A DNA stretch of 64,000 nt from NCBI RefSeq assembly GCF_039530945.1, contig NZ_BAAAPC010000002.1, positions 124,001 to 188,000 of the forward strand. Direction: 5' to 3'. The notes under the pieces were generated by a model that was given only the letters and a program-made list of their open reading frames with translations, did not search any database and had not been told where the DNA came from. How positions within the stretch are numbered: the stretch's first letter is position 1; each line of letters opens with the position of its first letter. Source of the DNA: Nocardiopsis_C rhodophaea. Its GTDB lineage: Bacteria > Actinomycetota > Actinomycetes > Streptosporangiales > Streptosporangiaceae. A program made the translations under genes and the position numbers. Shown here one piece after another: positions 45,160-53,666 of this stretch.

Positions 45160-46281
45160 TCAGGCCAACTCGCCGACGACGTGGTCGACGCACTCGGTGA
45201 GCGCCTGCACGTCGGCCGGCTCGATCGCCGGGAACATACCGATGCGCAGCTGGTTGCGGCCCAGCTTGCGGTACGGCTCCGTGTCGACGACGCCGTTGGC
45301 GCGCAGCGTCGCCGCGACCGCGGCGGCGTCGACGTCGTCGCTGAAGTCGATCGTGCCGACGACCTGCGAGCGCTGCGCGGGGTCGACCACGAACGGGGTG
45401 GCGAACGACGCCTTCTCCGCCCAGGTGTAGAGGATCTGCGAGGACTCGGCGGTGCGGCGCACGGCCCAGTCGAGGCCGCCCTGGCCGTTCAGCCACTCGA
45501 TCTGCTCGGCGAGCAGCAGCAGGGTCCCCACGGCGGGGGTGTTGTAGGTCTGGTCCTTGCGGGAGTTGTCGATCGCGGTCGGCAGGGAGAAGAACTCCGG
45601 CACGTAGCGTCCGCTGTCGGCGATCTCGGTGACCCGCGCCAGGGCCCGGGGCGACATGAGCGCGATCCACAGCCCGCCGTCGGCGGCGAAGCACTTCTGC
45701 GGCGCGAAGTAGTAGACGTCGGCCTCGGCGATGTCGACCGGCAGGCCCCCGGCGCCGCTGGTGGCGTCGACGAGCACCAGGGCGTCGTCGGCGGCGCCCG
45801 CCGGGCGGCGGATCGGCGCGGCCACGCCGGTGGAGGTCTCGTTGTGGGTGAGCGCGTAGGCGTCCACCCCGTCCTCGGCGCGCGGCTCGCCGTGCGTGCC
45901 GGGGTCGGTGGCGATGACGGTGGGCTCGGCGAGCCACGGCGCACCCGAGGTGACCTTGGCGAACTTCGAGGAGAATTCGCCGAACGACAGGTGCTGGGAC
46001 TTCTCCCGGACCAGGCCGTGTGCGGCGATGTCCCAGAAGGCGGTGGTGCCGCCGTTGCCGACGACGACCTCATAGCCGTCGGGCAGTGAGAACAGGTCCG
46101 CCAGCCCGGAGCGGACGCGTCCGACGAGGGACTTCACCGCCTTCTGCCGATGGGAGGTGCCGAAGTAGGTCGACCCGGACGAAGCGAGGGCATCCAGTTG
46201 CTCGGGACGGACCTTCGACGGGCCGCAGCCGAAACGTCCGTCTTTGGGCAGGAGGTTCGCGGGAATCTGTATTTCGGTCAC
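45160..46281 (-). CDS. serC: Phosphoserine aminotransferase
   Basis: A 373-residue PLP enzyme converting 3-phosphohydroxypyruvate to phosphoserine in serine synthesis; its product could also feed CysO/CysM cysteine synthesis. The actinobacterial type is recognisable: FGCGPSKVRPEQL at the start, TYFGTSHRQ, VVVGNGGTTAFWDIAAHG, ATSGAGGLPVDI, FAPQKCFAADGG (PLP Lys in PQK) and LRIGMFPAIE. GTG 46281 is preceded by TACCCT six bases upstream, so the message is likely leaderless; a longer upstream frame (to 46701) has no coding support. Confidence 0.95.
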   Translation of the reverse strand: MTEIQIPANLLPKDGRFGCGPSKVRPEQLDALASSGSTYFGTSHRQKAVKSLVGRVRSGLADLFSLPDGYEVVVGNGGTTAFWDIAAHGLVREKSQHLSFGEFSSKFAKVTSGAPWLAEPTVIATDPGTHGEPRAEDGVDAYALTHNETSTGVAAPIRRPAGAADDALVLVDATSGAGGLPVDIAEADVYYFAPQKCFAADGGLWIALMSPRALARVTEIADSGRYVPEFFSLPTAIDNSRKDQTYNTPAVGTLLLLAEQIEWLNGQGGLDWAVRRTAESSQILYTWAEKASFATPFVVDPAQRSQVVGTIDFSDDVDAAAVAATLRANGVVDTEPYRKLGRNQLRIGMFPAIEPADVQALTECVDHVVGELA

Positions 46282-46293
46282 GCGGACAGGGTA
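46282..46293 (-). promoter_or_regulatory. Leaderless -10 element of serC
   Basis: Minus strand TACCCT (46293-46288), six bases (GTCCGC), then GTG. Same TANNNT-N6-start spacing as the tetR, DUF2530 and xth genes. Confidence 0.55.
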
Positions 46294-46568
46294 CTTGCCG
46301 GGGTTGTCGCGCCGCAGGTGAGGGGGTGGGCCTCCAGGGGGTGAAGAAGGGGGGATTCCGTGCTGAAAATCCCTTTCTGCGGAGTTCGTCGAGTGGAAGG
46401 TTAATTCCACCGCGGAAATGTGTGCCGAGAAGTGACGGGACACCGCGACGTCACATTCGGAGGGTGGTTGTGCGGGTAGATGACGGCGTGCTGCTGGCGA
46501 CCGCGCGCCCGGCGTCGCGGGGTCGGGCGCTGGTTGTCCGCCTCCCGGCGGGGTCGCCTCGGGCGTGC

Positions 46569-47675
46569 CTAGACGCCCTCGGCCAGCGCCTCCTCGGCGC
46601 CGGGGACGGTCGACAGGTCCCGCTCCGCCGGACCGATATAGCGGGCGCTGGGCCGGATCAGCCGGCCGGTCCGCTTCTGCTCCAGGATGTGCGCCGCCCA
46701 CCCGGCGGTGCGGGCACTGGTGAACATCGACGTGAACAGCGCCGGGGGGATCTCGGCGAAGTCCAGGACGACGGCCGCCCAGTACTCCACGTTGGTGGCC
46801 AGCACCCGGTCGGGCTTGCGCGCGTGCAGCTCCTCCAGGGCGGCGTTCTCCACGGCCGCGGCGACCTCGAAGCGGGGCGCGTCGAGCTCTTTGGCGGTGC
46901 GCCGCAGCACCCGCGCCCGCGGGTCCTCCGCCCGGTAGACGCGGTGGCCGAAGCCCATGAGCCGCTCGCCCTTGTCCAGCGCACGACGGACATAGGTGCG
47001 GGCGTCGCCGATGCGCTCGGTCTCGTCCAGCATGTGCAGCACGCGCGCCGGGGCGCCACCGTGCAACGGGCCGGACATCGCGCCGACCGCGCCGGACAGC
47101 GCGGCCGCCACGTCGGCTCCGGTGGAGGCGATGACACGGGCGGTGAACGTGGAGGCGTTCATGCCGTGCTCGGCGGCGGAGGTCCAGTAGGCGTCCACCG
47201 CCTTGACGTGGCGCGGGTCCGGCTCGCCGCGCAGCTCGATCATGAACCGCTCGACCACGGACGTGCCCTGCTCGGCGCGGCTTCGCGGGACGCGCGGCGC
47301 TTCCCCGCGCGCGGTGCGCGCGATGAGGGACAGGGCGGTGGCGGCGGCGCGGGCGAGGTTGTCGCGGGCTTCGGCGTCATCGATGTCCAGCAGCGGTTTG
47401 AGGCCCCAGCGCGGCGCCAGGGTCGCCAGGGTGCTCTGCACGTCGACGCGGACGTCGCCGGTGCGCACAGGGTCGTCAATGGGGTCGGGGAAGGGAAGCC
47501 CGGGGCTGAAGTTGTCGTCGACCAGCAATCCCCATACCCGCCCGAAGGTCACCCGCCCGACGAGGTTCTCGATGTCGACGCCGCGGTACCGGAGGGCGCC
47601 GCCTTCCTTGTCGGGTTCGGCGATTTCGGTCTCGAACGCCAGGACTCCTTCGAGCCCGGGTCTGAAGTCCGACAT
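46569..47675 (-). CDS. Citrate synthase 2 family protein
   Basis: A 368-residue citrate synthase-fold enzyme condensing oxaloacetate with acetyl-CoA. Active-site motifs: SGPLHGGAPARVL (His), GFGHRVYRAEDPRA (His) and the late Asp/Arg region in FTSARTAGWAAHILEQ. It is the short form lacking the long N-terminal extension of TCA-cycle citrate synthase, so 2-methylcitrate synthase activity is an alternative. ATG 47675 follows GGAGGAAG; an upstream in-frame start at 47720 is less likely. Divergent from pdxH. Confidence 0.88.
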   Translation of the reverse strand: MSDFRPGLEGVLAFETEIAEPDKEGGALRYRGVDIENLVGRVTFGRVWGLLVDDNFSPGLPFPDPIDDPVRTGDVRVDVQSTLATLAPRWGLKPLLDIDDAEARDNLARAAATALSLIARTARGEAPRVPRSRAEQGTSVVERFMIELRGEPDPRHVKAVDAYWTSAAEHGMNASTFTARVIASTGADVAAALSGAVGAMSGPLHGGAPARVLHMLDETERIGDARTYVRRALDKGERLMGFGHRVYRAEDPRARVLRRTAKELDAPRFEVAAAVENAALEELHARKPDRVLATNVEYWAAVVLDFAEIPPALFTSMFTSARTAGWAAHILEQKRTGRLIRPSARYIGPAERDLSTVPGAEEALAEGV

Positions 47676-47806
47676 ATCGGCTTCCTCCGTCTCCTCGGTC
47701 CAGCGGATAGACGCGTCCATCCATTGAACCGGTAGGGGATTTTCCGATGACGGGTGAGGTGGCGGTTACGGGCCCCTTATAGGGTGGCGCCTACCCCGCG
47801 GGTCGT

Positions 47807-47821
47807 GTGAAGATGCTTCAC
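47807..47821 (+). promoter_or_regulatory. 15-bp inverted repeat immediately before pdxH
   Basis: GTGAAG-ATG-CTTCAC is a perfect inverted repeat ending one base before the GTG start codon. It could be an operator or a small hairpin at the ribosome entry site. No Shine-Dalgarno is evident. Confidence 0.35.
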
Positions 47822-47822
47822 T

Positions 47823-48488
47823 GTGAACCATTTTGACCCTGCTGAGCTGCGCGAATCCTATGGCCGTTCACCACTGCGCCGCTCCGACCTCGTCCCGCAC
47901 CCCATGGAGCAGTTTCACACGTGGTTCACACAGGTACACGGATCCGGAGTGGTCGAGCCGAACGCGATGATCCTGTCGACCGTCGAGCCGTCGGGCGCGC
48001 CCCGGGGCCGCACGGTCCTGATGAAGGGCTACGACAGCTCGGGGCTCCGCTTCTTCACCAACTACCGCTCGCGCAAGGGCCGCGCCCTGGAGGCGGACCC
48101 GCGTGTCTCCGTGGTCTTTCCCTGGCACCACATGTCCCGTCAGGTCATGATCATGGGCCGTGTCGAACGTCTCAGTGACGAGGAGAACGACCGCTATTTC
48201 CGGTCCCGCCCCCGCGGGTCACAGATCGGGGCGTGGGCCAGTGAGCAGCAGTCGGCCCCGGTCGAGGGCCGGGCGGAACTGGACGCGCGCTACGAGCGGA
48301 TGCGCCACGCCTGGCCCGACGACGTCGAGGTCCCCCGGCCCGCGTATTGGGGCGGGTACCGCGTTCACCCAGCTGAGGTGGAGTTTTGGCGGGGCAGCCC
48401 GGACCGGATGCACGACCGGTTCCGCTACCTGCTGGTCGAGGGGGAGCCGTCCGACGGGAAATGGGTGATCGAACGCCTCTCTCCTTGA
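47823..48488 (+). CDS. pdxH: Pyridoxamine/pyridoxine 5'-phosphate oxidase
   Basis: A 221-residue FMN enzyme that oxidises PNP or PMP to pyridoxal 5'-phosphate. Motifs: MILSTVEPSGAPRGRTVLMK (FMN-binding strand), GLRFFTNYRSRKGRAL, SQIGAWASEQQSAPV and the C-terminal signature GGYRVHPAEVEFWRG then DRMHDRF. Starts at GTG 47823. SerC (encoded nearby) is also the PdxC enzyme in the DXP-dependent PLP route of some bacteria, but actinobacteria use PdxST, so here it probably serves salvage. Confidence 0.95.
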   Translation: MNHFDPAELRESYGRSPLRRSDLVPHPMEQFHTWFTQVHGSGVVEPNAMILSTVEPSGAPRGRTVLMKGYDSSGLRFFTNYRSRKGRALEADPRVSVVFPWHHMSRQVMIMGRVERLSDEENDRYFRSRPRGSQIGAWASEQQSAPVEGRAELDARYERMRHAWPDDVEVPRPAYWGGYRVHPAEVEFWRGSPDRMHDRFRYLLVEGEPSDGKWVIERLSP

Positions 48489-48721
48489 CGGTGTCCCCGC
48501 CTCCCGAGCCGCGCGTCTGGTAATCATCGGACCGCCGTGATATCAGGGGTTTCCGGTCGCGCCTTAGATGTGGTGCGGTGCACACCTCGTGGAATCGGCG
48601 TGTCGCCTGCCACGCTATGATGTAACCATCGGTGGCCGCTCCCGCGGCCAGGGGCGCACGGGATGGGCATCGACTCGGGGATCGGGTCAGCCGCCCACGG
48701 AATCCGCCGCCACTGGCCCGT

Positions 48722-48752
48722 GTTGAGAGTTCTACCGTTGTCAACTCTCAAC
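48722..48752 (+). promoter_or_regulatory. Perfect 10-bp inverted repeat upstream of the DtxR-family gene
   Basis: GTTGAGAGTT (48722-48731) and AACTCTCAAC (48743-48752) are exact complements around an 11-base spacer, 24 bases upstream of the TTG start. It does not resemble the IdeR/DtxR iron box (TTAGGTTAGGCTAACCTAA). It may be an operator for a different regulator or a leader hairpin. Confidence 0.6.
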
Positions 48753-48776
48753 GGGCCCATGATGGGAGGGAGAGCC

Positions 48777-49487
48777 TTGACCGCACACGGCCTTATCGAC
48801 ACCACGGAGATGTATCTCCGTACGATCTTCGAGCTCGAAGAAGAGGGCATCGTGCCGCTTCGGGCGCGGATCGCGGAGCGTCTCGCGCAGAGTGGCCCCA
48901 CGGTCAGCCAGACGGTCGCCCGCATGGAGCGCGATGGTCTGCTCCGGGTCGAGAACGACCGCCACCTGGTGATGACCAGCGAGGGCCGTCGGCTCGCGAC
49001 GCACGTCATGCGCAAGCACCGACTGGCCGAACGCCTGCTGGTCGACGTCATCGGGCTGCCCTGGGAAGAGGTCCACGTCGAGGCGTGCCGCTGGGAGCAT
49101 GTCATCTCCGAGGCCGTGGAGGAGCGGCTGGTGCGGTTGCTCAACGCCCCCTCGGTCTGTCCGCACGGCAACCCCATCCCCGGGCTGGACGAGCTCGGGC
49201 TTGAGGACTATTCTCCCGAGCCTTTCACCGACGACTCGATCGTGCCGATGCTGGACGTCGCGAACGGCACGGAGACCAAGGTGACGGTGCGGCGGATCAG
49301 TGAGCAGCTGCAAAGCGACACCGATGTGATGCTGGATCTGAAGCGTGCCGGGGTACAACCCGGGAAGGAAGTGACGCTTCTGCTGAGCGATGAGGGCGTG
49401 CGCGTGATTGGTGGTAGCGACAGGGATGGCGAGCGCAGCGAACTGGATCGGCATATCGCCGGCCACGTTTTCGTCGCCAAGCCATAA
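48777..49487 (+). CDS. DtxR/IdeR-family iron-dependent repressor
   Basis: A 236-residue metal-dependent repressor. Winged helix: DTTEMYLRTIFELEEEGIVP, then LAQSGPTVSQTVARMERDGL. Dimer/metal-binding domain: HRLAERLLVDVIGL, EACRWEHVIS (Cys and Glu-His ligands of the primary iron site) and CPHGNPIPG. A C-terminal SH3-like domain (about 155-236) is present, as in IdeR. TTG 48777 is chosen because GGAGGGAG sits six bases upstream and the protein then begins like other IdeR proteins. It probably controls iron uptake and storage; a perfect palindrome lies upstream. Confidence 0.9.
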   Translation: MTAHGLIDTTEMYLRTIFELEEEGIVPLRARIAERLAQSGPTVSQTVARMERDGLLRVENDRHLVMTSEGRRLATHVMRKHRLAERLLVDVIGLPWEEVHVEACRWEHVISEAVEERLVRLLNAPSVCPHGNPIPGLDELGLEDYSPEPFTDDSIVPMLDVANGTETKVTVRRISEQLQSDTDVMLDLKRAGVQPGKEVTLLLSDEGVRVIGGSDRDGERSELDRHIAGHVFVAKP

Positions 49488-49576
49488 CTACGTCGCGGGG
49501 TGCCCCAGGGTGTCCCGCGATGCCGGAATGTCGCGTTGTTAAGCGGAGATCTCCATGCGGGGGCTATGCTCATGCC

Positions 49577-49687
49577 ATGGCCAGGGCCGGTCGGCATGAT
49601 CTCTCGTTCGCCCGTCCCGCAGGGGCGATGTGGATCGCGCAGGGCATCGTGAAGACGGTCCATGACGGCAAGGTGGCTGCTGTATGA
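49577..49687 (+). CDS. Tiny ORF coupled to the SpoIIE phosphatase gene
   Basis: A 36-residue frame (MARAGRHDLSFARPAGAMWI then AQGIVKTVHDGKVAAV) whose TGA overlaps the ATG of the phosphatase gene as ATGA. Coding-like codon use and exact overlap suggest a leader peptide or small partner. No family recognised, and no good Shine-Dalgarno is visible. Confidence 0.45.
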   Translation: MARAGRHDLSFARPAGAMWIAQGIVKTVHDGKVAAV

Positions 49688-51951
49688 AGCGGTGGGGGGA
49701 AGCCTTCTACGACGATGGCGCGCTCTCCGGTGCTGAGGTCTTCGAACAGGCGCAGATCGCCGTCTTCGTGGCCGACCGCTTCAGTCACCTCATGTACTGG
49801 AACACCTACGCGCGCGAACTGCTCGGCTTCGCGAACGACCGCGACCTCCTGGGCATCTCCCTCCTCGACATGGGCGTGCACGAGGCCGACCACGAGCGCG
49901 CCGCCCAGCTCGCCCGCCGTGTGCTGAAGGGCGAGACGTGGGAGGGCACCTTCGCCGTCCTCCGCTCCGACTCCACCTGGATCCACCTCCGCTCCCACGC
50001 GGTGCCGCTGCGCCACAGCTCCGGGTCGATCGAGGGCATCGTCCTCTTCGCCCACGAGGCCATGCGCTACGGGCGGGTTGAGGAGCAGTACGGCCTGCTC
50101 GACCGGGTGGGCAGCCGCCTGGCCAGCTCACTGGAATTCGACACGACCGTGAAGGCGGTCGCCGAGATCCTCGTCCCCCAGTTCGCGGACCACTGCTTCG
50201 TCGATCTCTTCGACCACGACCGCCTCGTCCGCCGTGTCTCGGTCCACGCCGAGGGCTGGACCCCGCCTCCGAACACCTGGTTCGACGTCGGTGAAGAGGT
50301 CCGATATCCGGATCGGCACTTTGTCTACGAGGCGATGCGGACCCTGCAGACCCAGGTCGTCACCGACCGCGTGCACCCCGTCGACGTCGCTGGAGAGCGC
50401 TCGACCCAGGTCTCCGAACAGGTGGGGGTGACATCGGCGATCGCGGCGCCGCTGCGCGCCCGCGGTGAACTGCTGGGCGTGCTCACCCTCGCCCTGTCCC
50501 ACCTGTCCCCCCGCGAGAAGACGAGCTACGGGGGCTTCGACCGCGACCTGGTCGGCGCCATCGCGTCGCGGGTCGCGCTCGCCATCGACAACGCCCGGCT
50601 GTTCGAAGAGGAGCGCAGCACCGCGCTGGCGTTCCAGAACAGCCTGCTGCCCAGCTCCTTCCCGCAGTTCGACGGCCTGTCGATCGCGCACCGCTACGTC
50701 CCGGCCAAGCCGTTGGAGGCCCACGGCCACGGCGTCCAGACCCAGGTCGGCGGCGACTTCTACGACGTCATCCCGCTGTCGGCGGGACGGGTCGGGCTGG
50801 TCGTCGGCGACGTTGAGGGCCGCGGCCCGCACGCCGCCGCGGTCATGGGCCAGCTGCGCGCCGCCCTGCGCGCCTTCGCCCAGGCCGACCGCGAGCCCGC
50901 CGACATCCTGCGGGAGCTCGACGAGTGGGTGCGCCGCCTCGGTCGCCCGGACGGCGATGGCGGCACCTGGGTGCCCAGCGTCAGCTGCCTCTACATGGTC
51001 TACGACGCATGGTCGCGGTCGCTGTCGTACGCGAACGCCGGACACCAGGCGCCGCTGCTCATCAGTGACGGGCAGGTGTCGGAGCTCGCCCTCGAAGTCT
51101 CCGACACGCTGCTGGGCGTCAAGCACAAGGGCGTCCCCTTCGACGACGCCATCTACCACCAGGCCGACGTGACCCTGCCCCCCGGCGCCACCCTGCTGCT
51201 CTACACCGACGGGTTGGTCGACCGCCGTCCGCTGGGCGGCACGGTCAACCTGCACCGGTCGCTGGCCCAGCTGGTGGAGGGTGTGCGCGCGGTCGCGGAG
51301 AAGGGCGTCGAGCAGATCGCGGAGGCCGCCGTCACGGCGGTTCCGGGGGAGATGGACGACGACACCGCCCTGCTCGTGGTCCGCTCTCACCCTGAGGAAC
51401 TGGCGATCCAGGAGGGCTGGTTCGTCGCGGAACCCGCCACGGTCGGCGAGGCCCGCCACATGGCCTCCAGCACCTTCCGCAGCTGGGGGATGGACCGCGA
51501 TCAGGCCGAACTGGCGTGCCTGCTCGTGTCGGAGATCGTCACCAACGTCGTCATCCACGCGACGCCGACGCCGGTCCAGCGGGAGTTCACGACGGACGGC
51601 GTCAAGGATTCCGAACTTCCCTTCGCTCCTGGTAGCGCGATGGGCCTCGACGACTTCGACGAGGACTGGTCGGATCTGCTGGAGGAGGTCCAGGAGGCCG
51701 AGGCGTCGGCCGCGGCGGAGGAGGACGACGAGCGCCGCCGCTTCCTTCTGCGCCTGCGCCGGGGAGCGTCGTCGGTCTGGGTCGAGGTGTTCGACCACGA
51801 CCTGCGCCTGCCCCGGATCCGCAGCGCGGGCGCCGACGACGAGGGCGGCAGAGGCCTGTACCTCGTCGACCAGCTGGCATCCAGATGGGGATCGCGTCCC
51901 ACGCCCGATGGCAAGGCCGTGTGGTTCGAAATCCCGCTGAAGGGCGAATGA
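49684..51951 (+). CDS. PAS-GAF-SpoIIE phosphatase with C-terminal HATPase (anti-sigma switch)
   Basis: A 755-residue sensor of the partner-switching type. Order: PAS domain (about 15-125, QIAVFVADRFSHLMYWNTYA), GAF domain (about 140-310), PP2C/SpoIIE phosphatase (about 325-550, VGGDFYDVIPL, VVGDVEGRGPHAA and DDDTALLVV metal sites) and an RsbW-like ATPase (about 570-755). The ATPase N box SEIVTNVVIHA is separated from its G box (GGRGLYLVDQLASRW) by an unusual acidic insertion of about 60 residues (LDDFDEDWSDLLEEVQEAEA). Such proteins dephosphorylate anti-anti-sigma factors and phosphorylate them through the kinase half. No sigma factor or STAS gene is adjacent. No membrane segment seen. Confidence 0.92.
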   Translation: MKRWGEAFYDDGALSGAEVFEQAQIAVFVADRFSHLMYWNTYARELLGFANDRDLLGISLLDMGVHEADHERAAQLARRVLKGETWEGTFAVLRSDSTWIHLRSHAVPLRHSSGSIEGIVLFAHEAMRYGRVEEQYGLLDRVGSRLASSLEFDTTVKAVAEILVPQFADHCFVDLFDHDRLVRRVSVHAEGWTPPPNTWFDVGEEVRYPDRHFVYEAMRTLQTQVVTDRVHPVDVAGERSTQVSEQVGVTSAIAAPLRARGELLGVLTLALSHLSPREKTSYGGFDRDLVGAIASRVALAIDNARLFEEERSTALAFQNSLLPSSFPQFDGLSIAHRYVPAKPLEAHGHGVQTQVGGDFYDVIPLSAGRVGLVVGDVEGRGPHAAAVMGQLRAALRAFAQADREPADILRELDEWVRRLGRPDGDGGTWVPSVSCLYMVYDAWSRSLSYANAGHQAPLLISDGQVSELALEVSDTLLGVKHKGVPFDDAIYHQADVTLPPGATLLLYTDGLVDRRPLGGTVNLHRSLAQLVEGVRAVAEKGVEQIAEAAVTAVPGEMDDDTALLVVRSHPEELAIQEGWFVAEPATVGEARHMASSTFRSWGMDRDQAELACLLVSEIVTNVVIHATPTPVQREFTTDGVKDSELPFAPGSAMGLDDFDEDWSDLLEEVQEAEASAAAEEDDERRRFLLRLRRGASSVWVEVFDHDLRLPRIRSAGADDEGGRGLYLVDQLASRWGSRPTPDGKAVWFEIPLKGE

Positions 51952-52013
51952 CGCCAGGAGCTGATCCGTGGTGCCGTGCGGCTGGCTGATGGTCCGATGA
52001 TCCGCGAGTGGCC

Positions 52014-52199
52014 TCAGCGCCAGGACCAGGCCCACAGCAGCAGACAAAGAAACACGAAGAACACGACGATCCCACCAGTCGTCCAGGGGATGTGAACTCG
52101 GGGGCGGAGCTTGCGCACGCCGAGGACGAGGAGGATGACCAGGAGACCGAGGACGATCAAGCCGTCCCACGCGCCGCTCGCCGCAGCTGCGACTGCCAT
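52014..52199 (-). CDS. 61-residue two-helix membrane protein
   Basis: ATG 52199 to TGA 52014 encodes two hydrophobic helices (GLIVLGLLVILLVLGV and GGIVVFFVFLCLLLWAW) joined by a basic turn (RKLRPRVHIPWT). It follows the acyl-CoA dehydrogenase gene by 38 bases on the same strand and may be co-transcribed. No family recognised. Confidence 0.65.
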   Translation of the reverse strand: MAVAAAASGAWDGLIVLGLLVILLVLGVRKLRPRVHIPWTTGGIVVFFVFLCLLLWAWSWR

Positions 52200-52237
52200 G
52201 CGATGTGACCCTTTCGCCGAGACCCGTCGGGAGGCGG

Positions 52238-53380
52238 CTACAGGCCGAGCGAGCGCCCCACGATCTCCTTCATGATCTCGGTGGTTCCTCCGAAGATCGA
52301 CTGGATTCGGGCGTCTTGCCAGGCTTTCGCCACCGGGTACTCCATCATGTACCCATACCCGCCGTGCAACTGCAGGCACCGGTCCATGACTTTGTTGGCC
52401 AGCTCGGTGGTCCACCACTTGGCCTTGGCCGCGTCCTCGATCGTCAGCTCACCGCGGTTGTGCAGCGCGATGGCGCGGTCGACGTAGGTGCGCGCGATGT
52501 CCACCTCGGTGGACAGCTCAGCCAGGACGAAGCGGGTGTTCTGGAACTTGCTGATGGGGCGTCCGAACGCGGTCCGCTCCTTGCAGTACTCGATCGTGGC
52601 CTGGAGCACGAACTCGGCGCCGGCCACCGCCGCCACGGCGATCGACAGGCGCTCCTGCGGCAGGTTGTTCATCAGGTGGATGAACCCCTGGTTCTCTTCC
52701 CCGATGAGGTTGGCGGCAGGGACGCGCACGTCGCTGAAGAACAGCTCGGCGGTGTCCTGCGCCTTCAGGCCGATCTTGTCCAGGTTGCGCCCCCGGTCGA
52801 AGCCGGGCATGCCGCGCTCGACGGCGATGAGCGAGGTCCCGTGCGCGCCGCCGTCCTCGCTGGTGCGGGCCACCAGGATCACCAGGTCGCAGTTGATCCC
52901 GTTGGTGATGAACGTCTTCTGGCCGTTGACGATGTAGTCGTCCCCGTCGCGGACCGCGGTGGTCTGGATGCCCTGCAGGTCGCTGCCCGCCCCGGGTTCG
53001 GTCATGGCGATCGCGGTGATCAGTTCGCCGCTGCAGAAGCCGGGCAGCCAGCGCTGCTTCTGCTCCTCGGTGGTCAGCCCGACCATGTAGGGCGCCATCA
53101 CGTCGTTCTGCAGGGTGAAGCCGAGGCCGGTGGCGTGCGCGCGGCAGATCTCCTCGCTGACGACGGCGTTGAACCGGTAGTCGTTCGTTCCGGAGCCGCC
53201 GTACTCCTCCGGGACACCGAGGCCGAGGATTCCGACCTTTCCGGCCTTCTCCCACACCTCGCGGGGGACGATCCCCTCCTTCTCCCACTCGGCGTGGAAG
53301 GGGGTCACCTCACGTTCGAGGAACTCCGCCACCGATTCGCGGAACAGGTCGTGCTCGGTGTCGAAGAGTTCCCTCTGCAT
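52238..53380 (-). CDS. Acyl-CoA dehydrogenase (FadE-type, 380 residues)
   Basis: FAD enzyme introducing the alpha-beta double bond in acyl-CoA oxidation. Motifs: LGLGVPEEYGGSG, AIAMTEPGAGSDLQGIQTTA (FAD/substrate loop), FITNGINCDLVI, QNTRFVLAE region, LQLHGGYGYMMEYPVAKAWQ and GGTTEIMKEIVGRSLGL (catalytic Glu in TTEIMKE). Normal length. A thiolase gene and a second, longer acyl-CoA dehydrogenase are close by, forming a loose fatty-acid oxidation neighbourhood. Confidence 0.95.
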   Translation of the reverse strand: MQRELFDTEHDLFRESVAEFLEREVTPFHAEWEKEGIVPREVWEKAGKVGILGLGVPEEYGGSGTNDYRFNAVVSEEICRAHATGLGFTLQNDVMAPYMVGLTTEEQKQRWLPGFCSGELITAIAMTEPGAGSDLQGIQTTAVRDGDDYIVNGQKTFITNGINCDLVILVARTSEDGGAHGTSLIAVERGMPGFDRGRNLDKIGLKAQDTAELFFSDVRVPAANLIGEENQGFIHLMNNLPQERLSIAVAAVAGAEFVLQATIEYCKERTAFGRPISKFQNTRFVLAELSTEVDIARTYVDRAIALHNRGELTIEDAAKAKWWTTELANKVMDRCLQLHGGYGYMMEYPVAKAWQDARIQSIFGGTTEIMKEIVGRSLGL

Positions 53381-53666
53381 GGACTCGCTCCTTCACTCGC
53401 GCCGGTGCGGCGAAACGGGGGCACTGGGACCGTGGGCTCTACGGTAACCGAATCGTGTTCGGTTTTACAGGGGCCGGGTCCGTGTAGAGCTATGACGCGG
53501 CGGAGCGGTGGCGGTGTCGTGAGCGACCGGGGTCTGGGCCGGGCGCCGACCGAACCGCGCCCGCGGGGAGTATGCGGAGGGCAAATACGAGGTGTCGCTC
53601 CCGCCGCGCCCACGCTGGTGAAGCGTAAGGTCAGGCTGCGGATTCGATGCTGGACGGGGGATCAGC

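Noticed and set aside
46282..46701. Upstream extension of serC
   Set aside because: No coding character; GTG 46281 with TACCCT six bases upstream gives the normal serC N-terminus.
45160..48488. A dedicated PLP-biosynthesis cluster from serC and pdxH
   Set aside because: The genes are on different strands, separated by citrate synthase, and actinobacteria make PLP with PdxST; only chance or loose synteny is supported.
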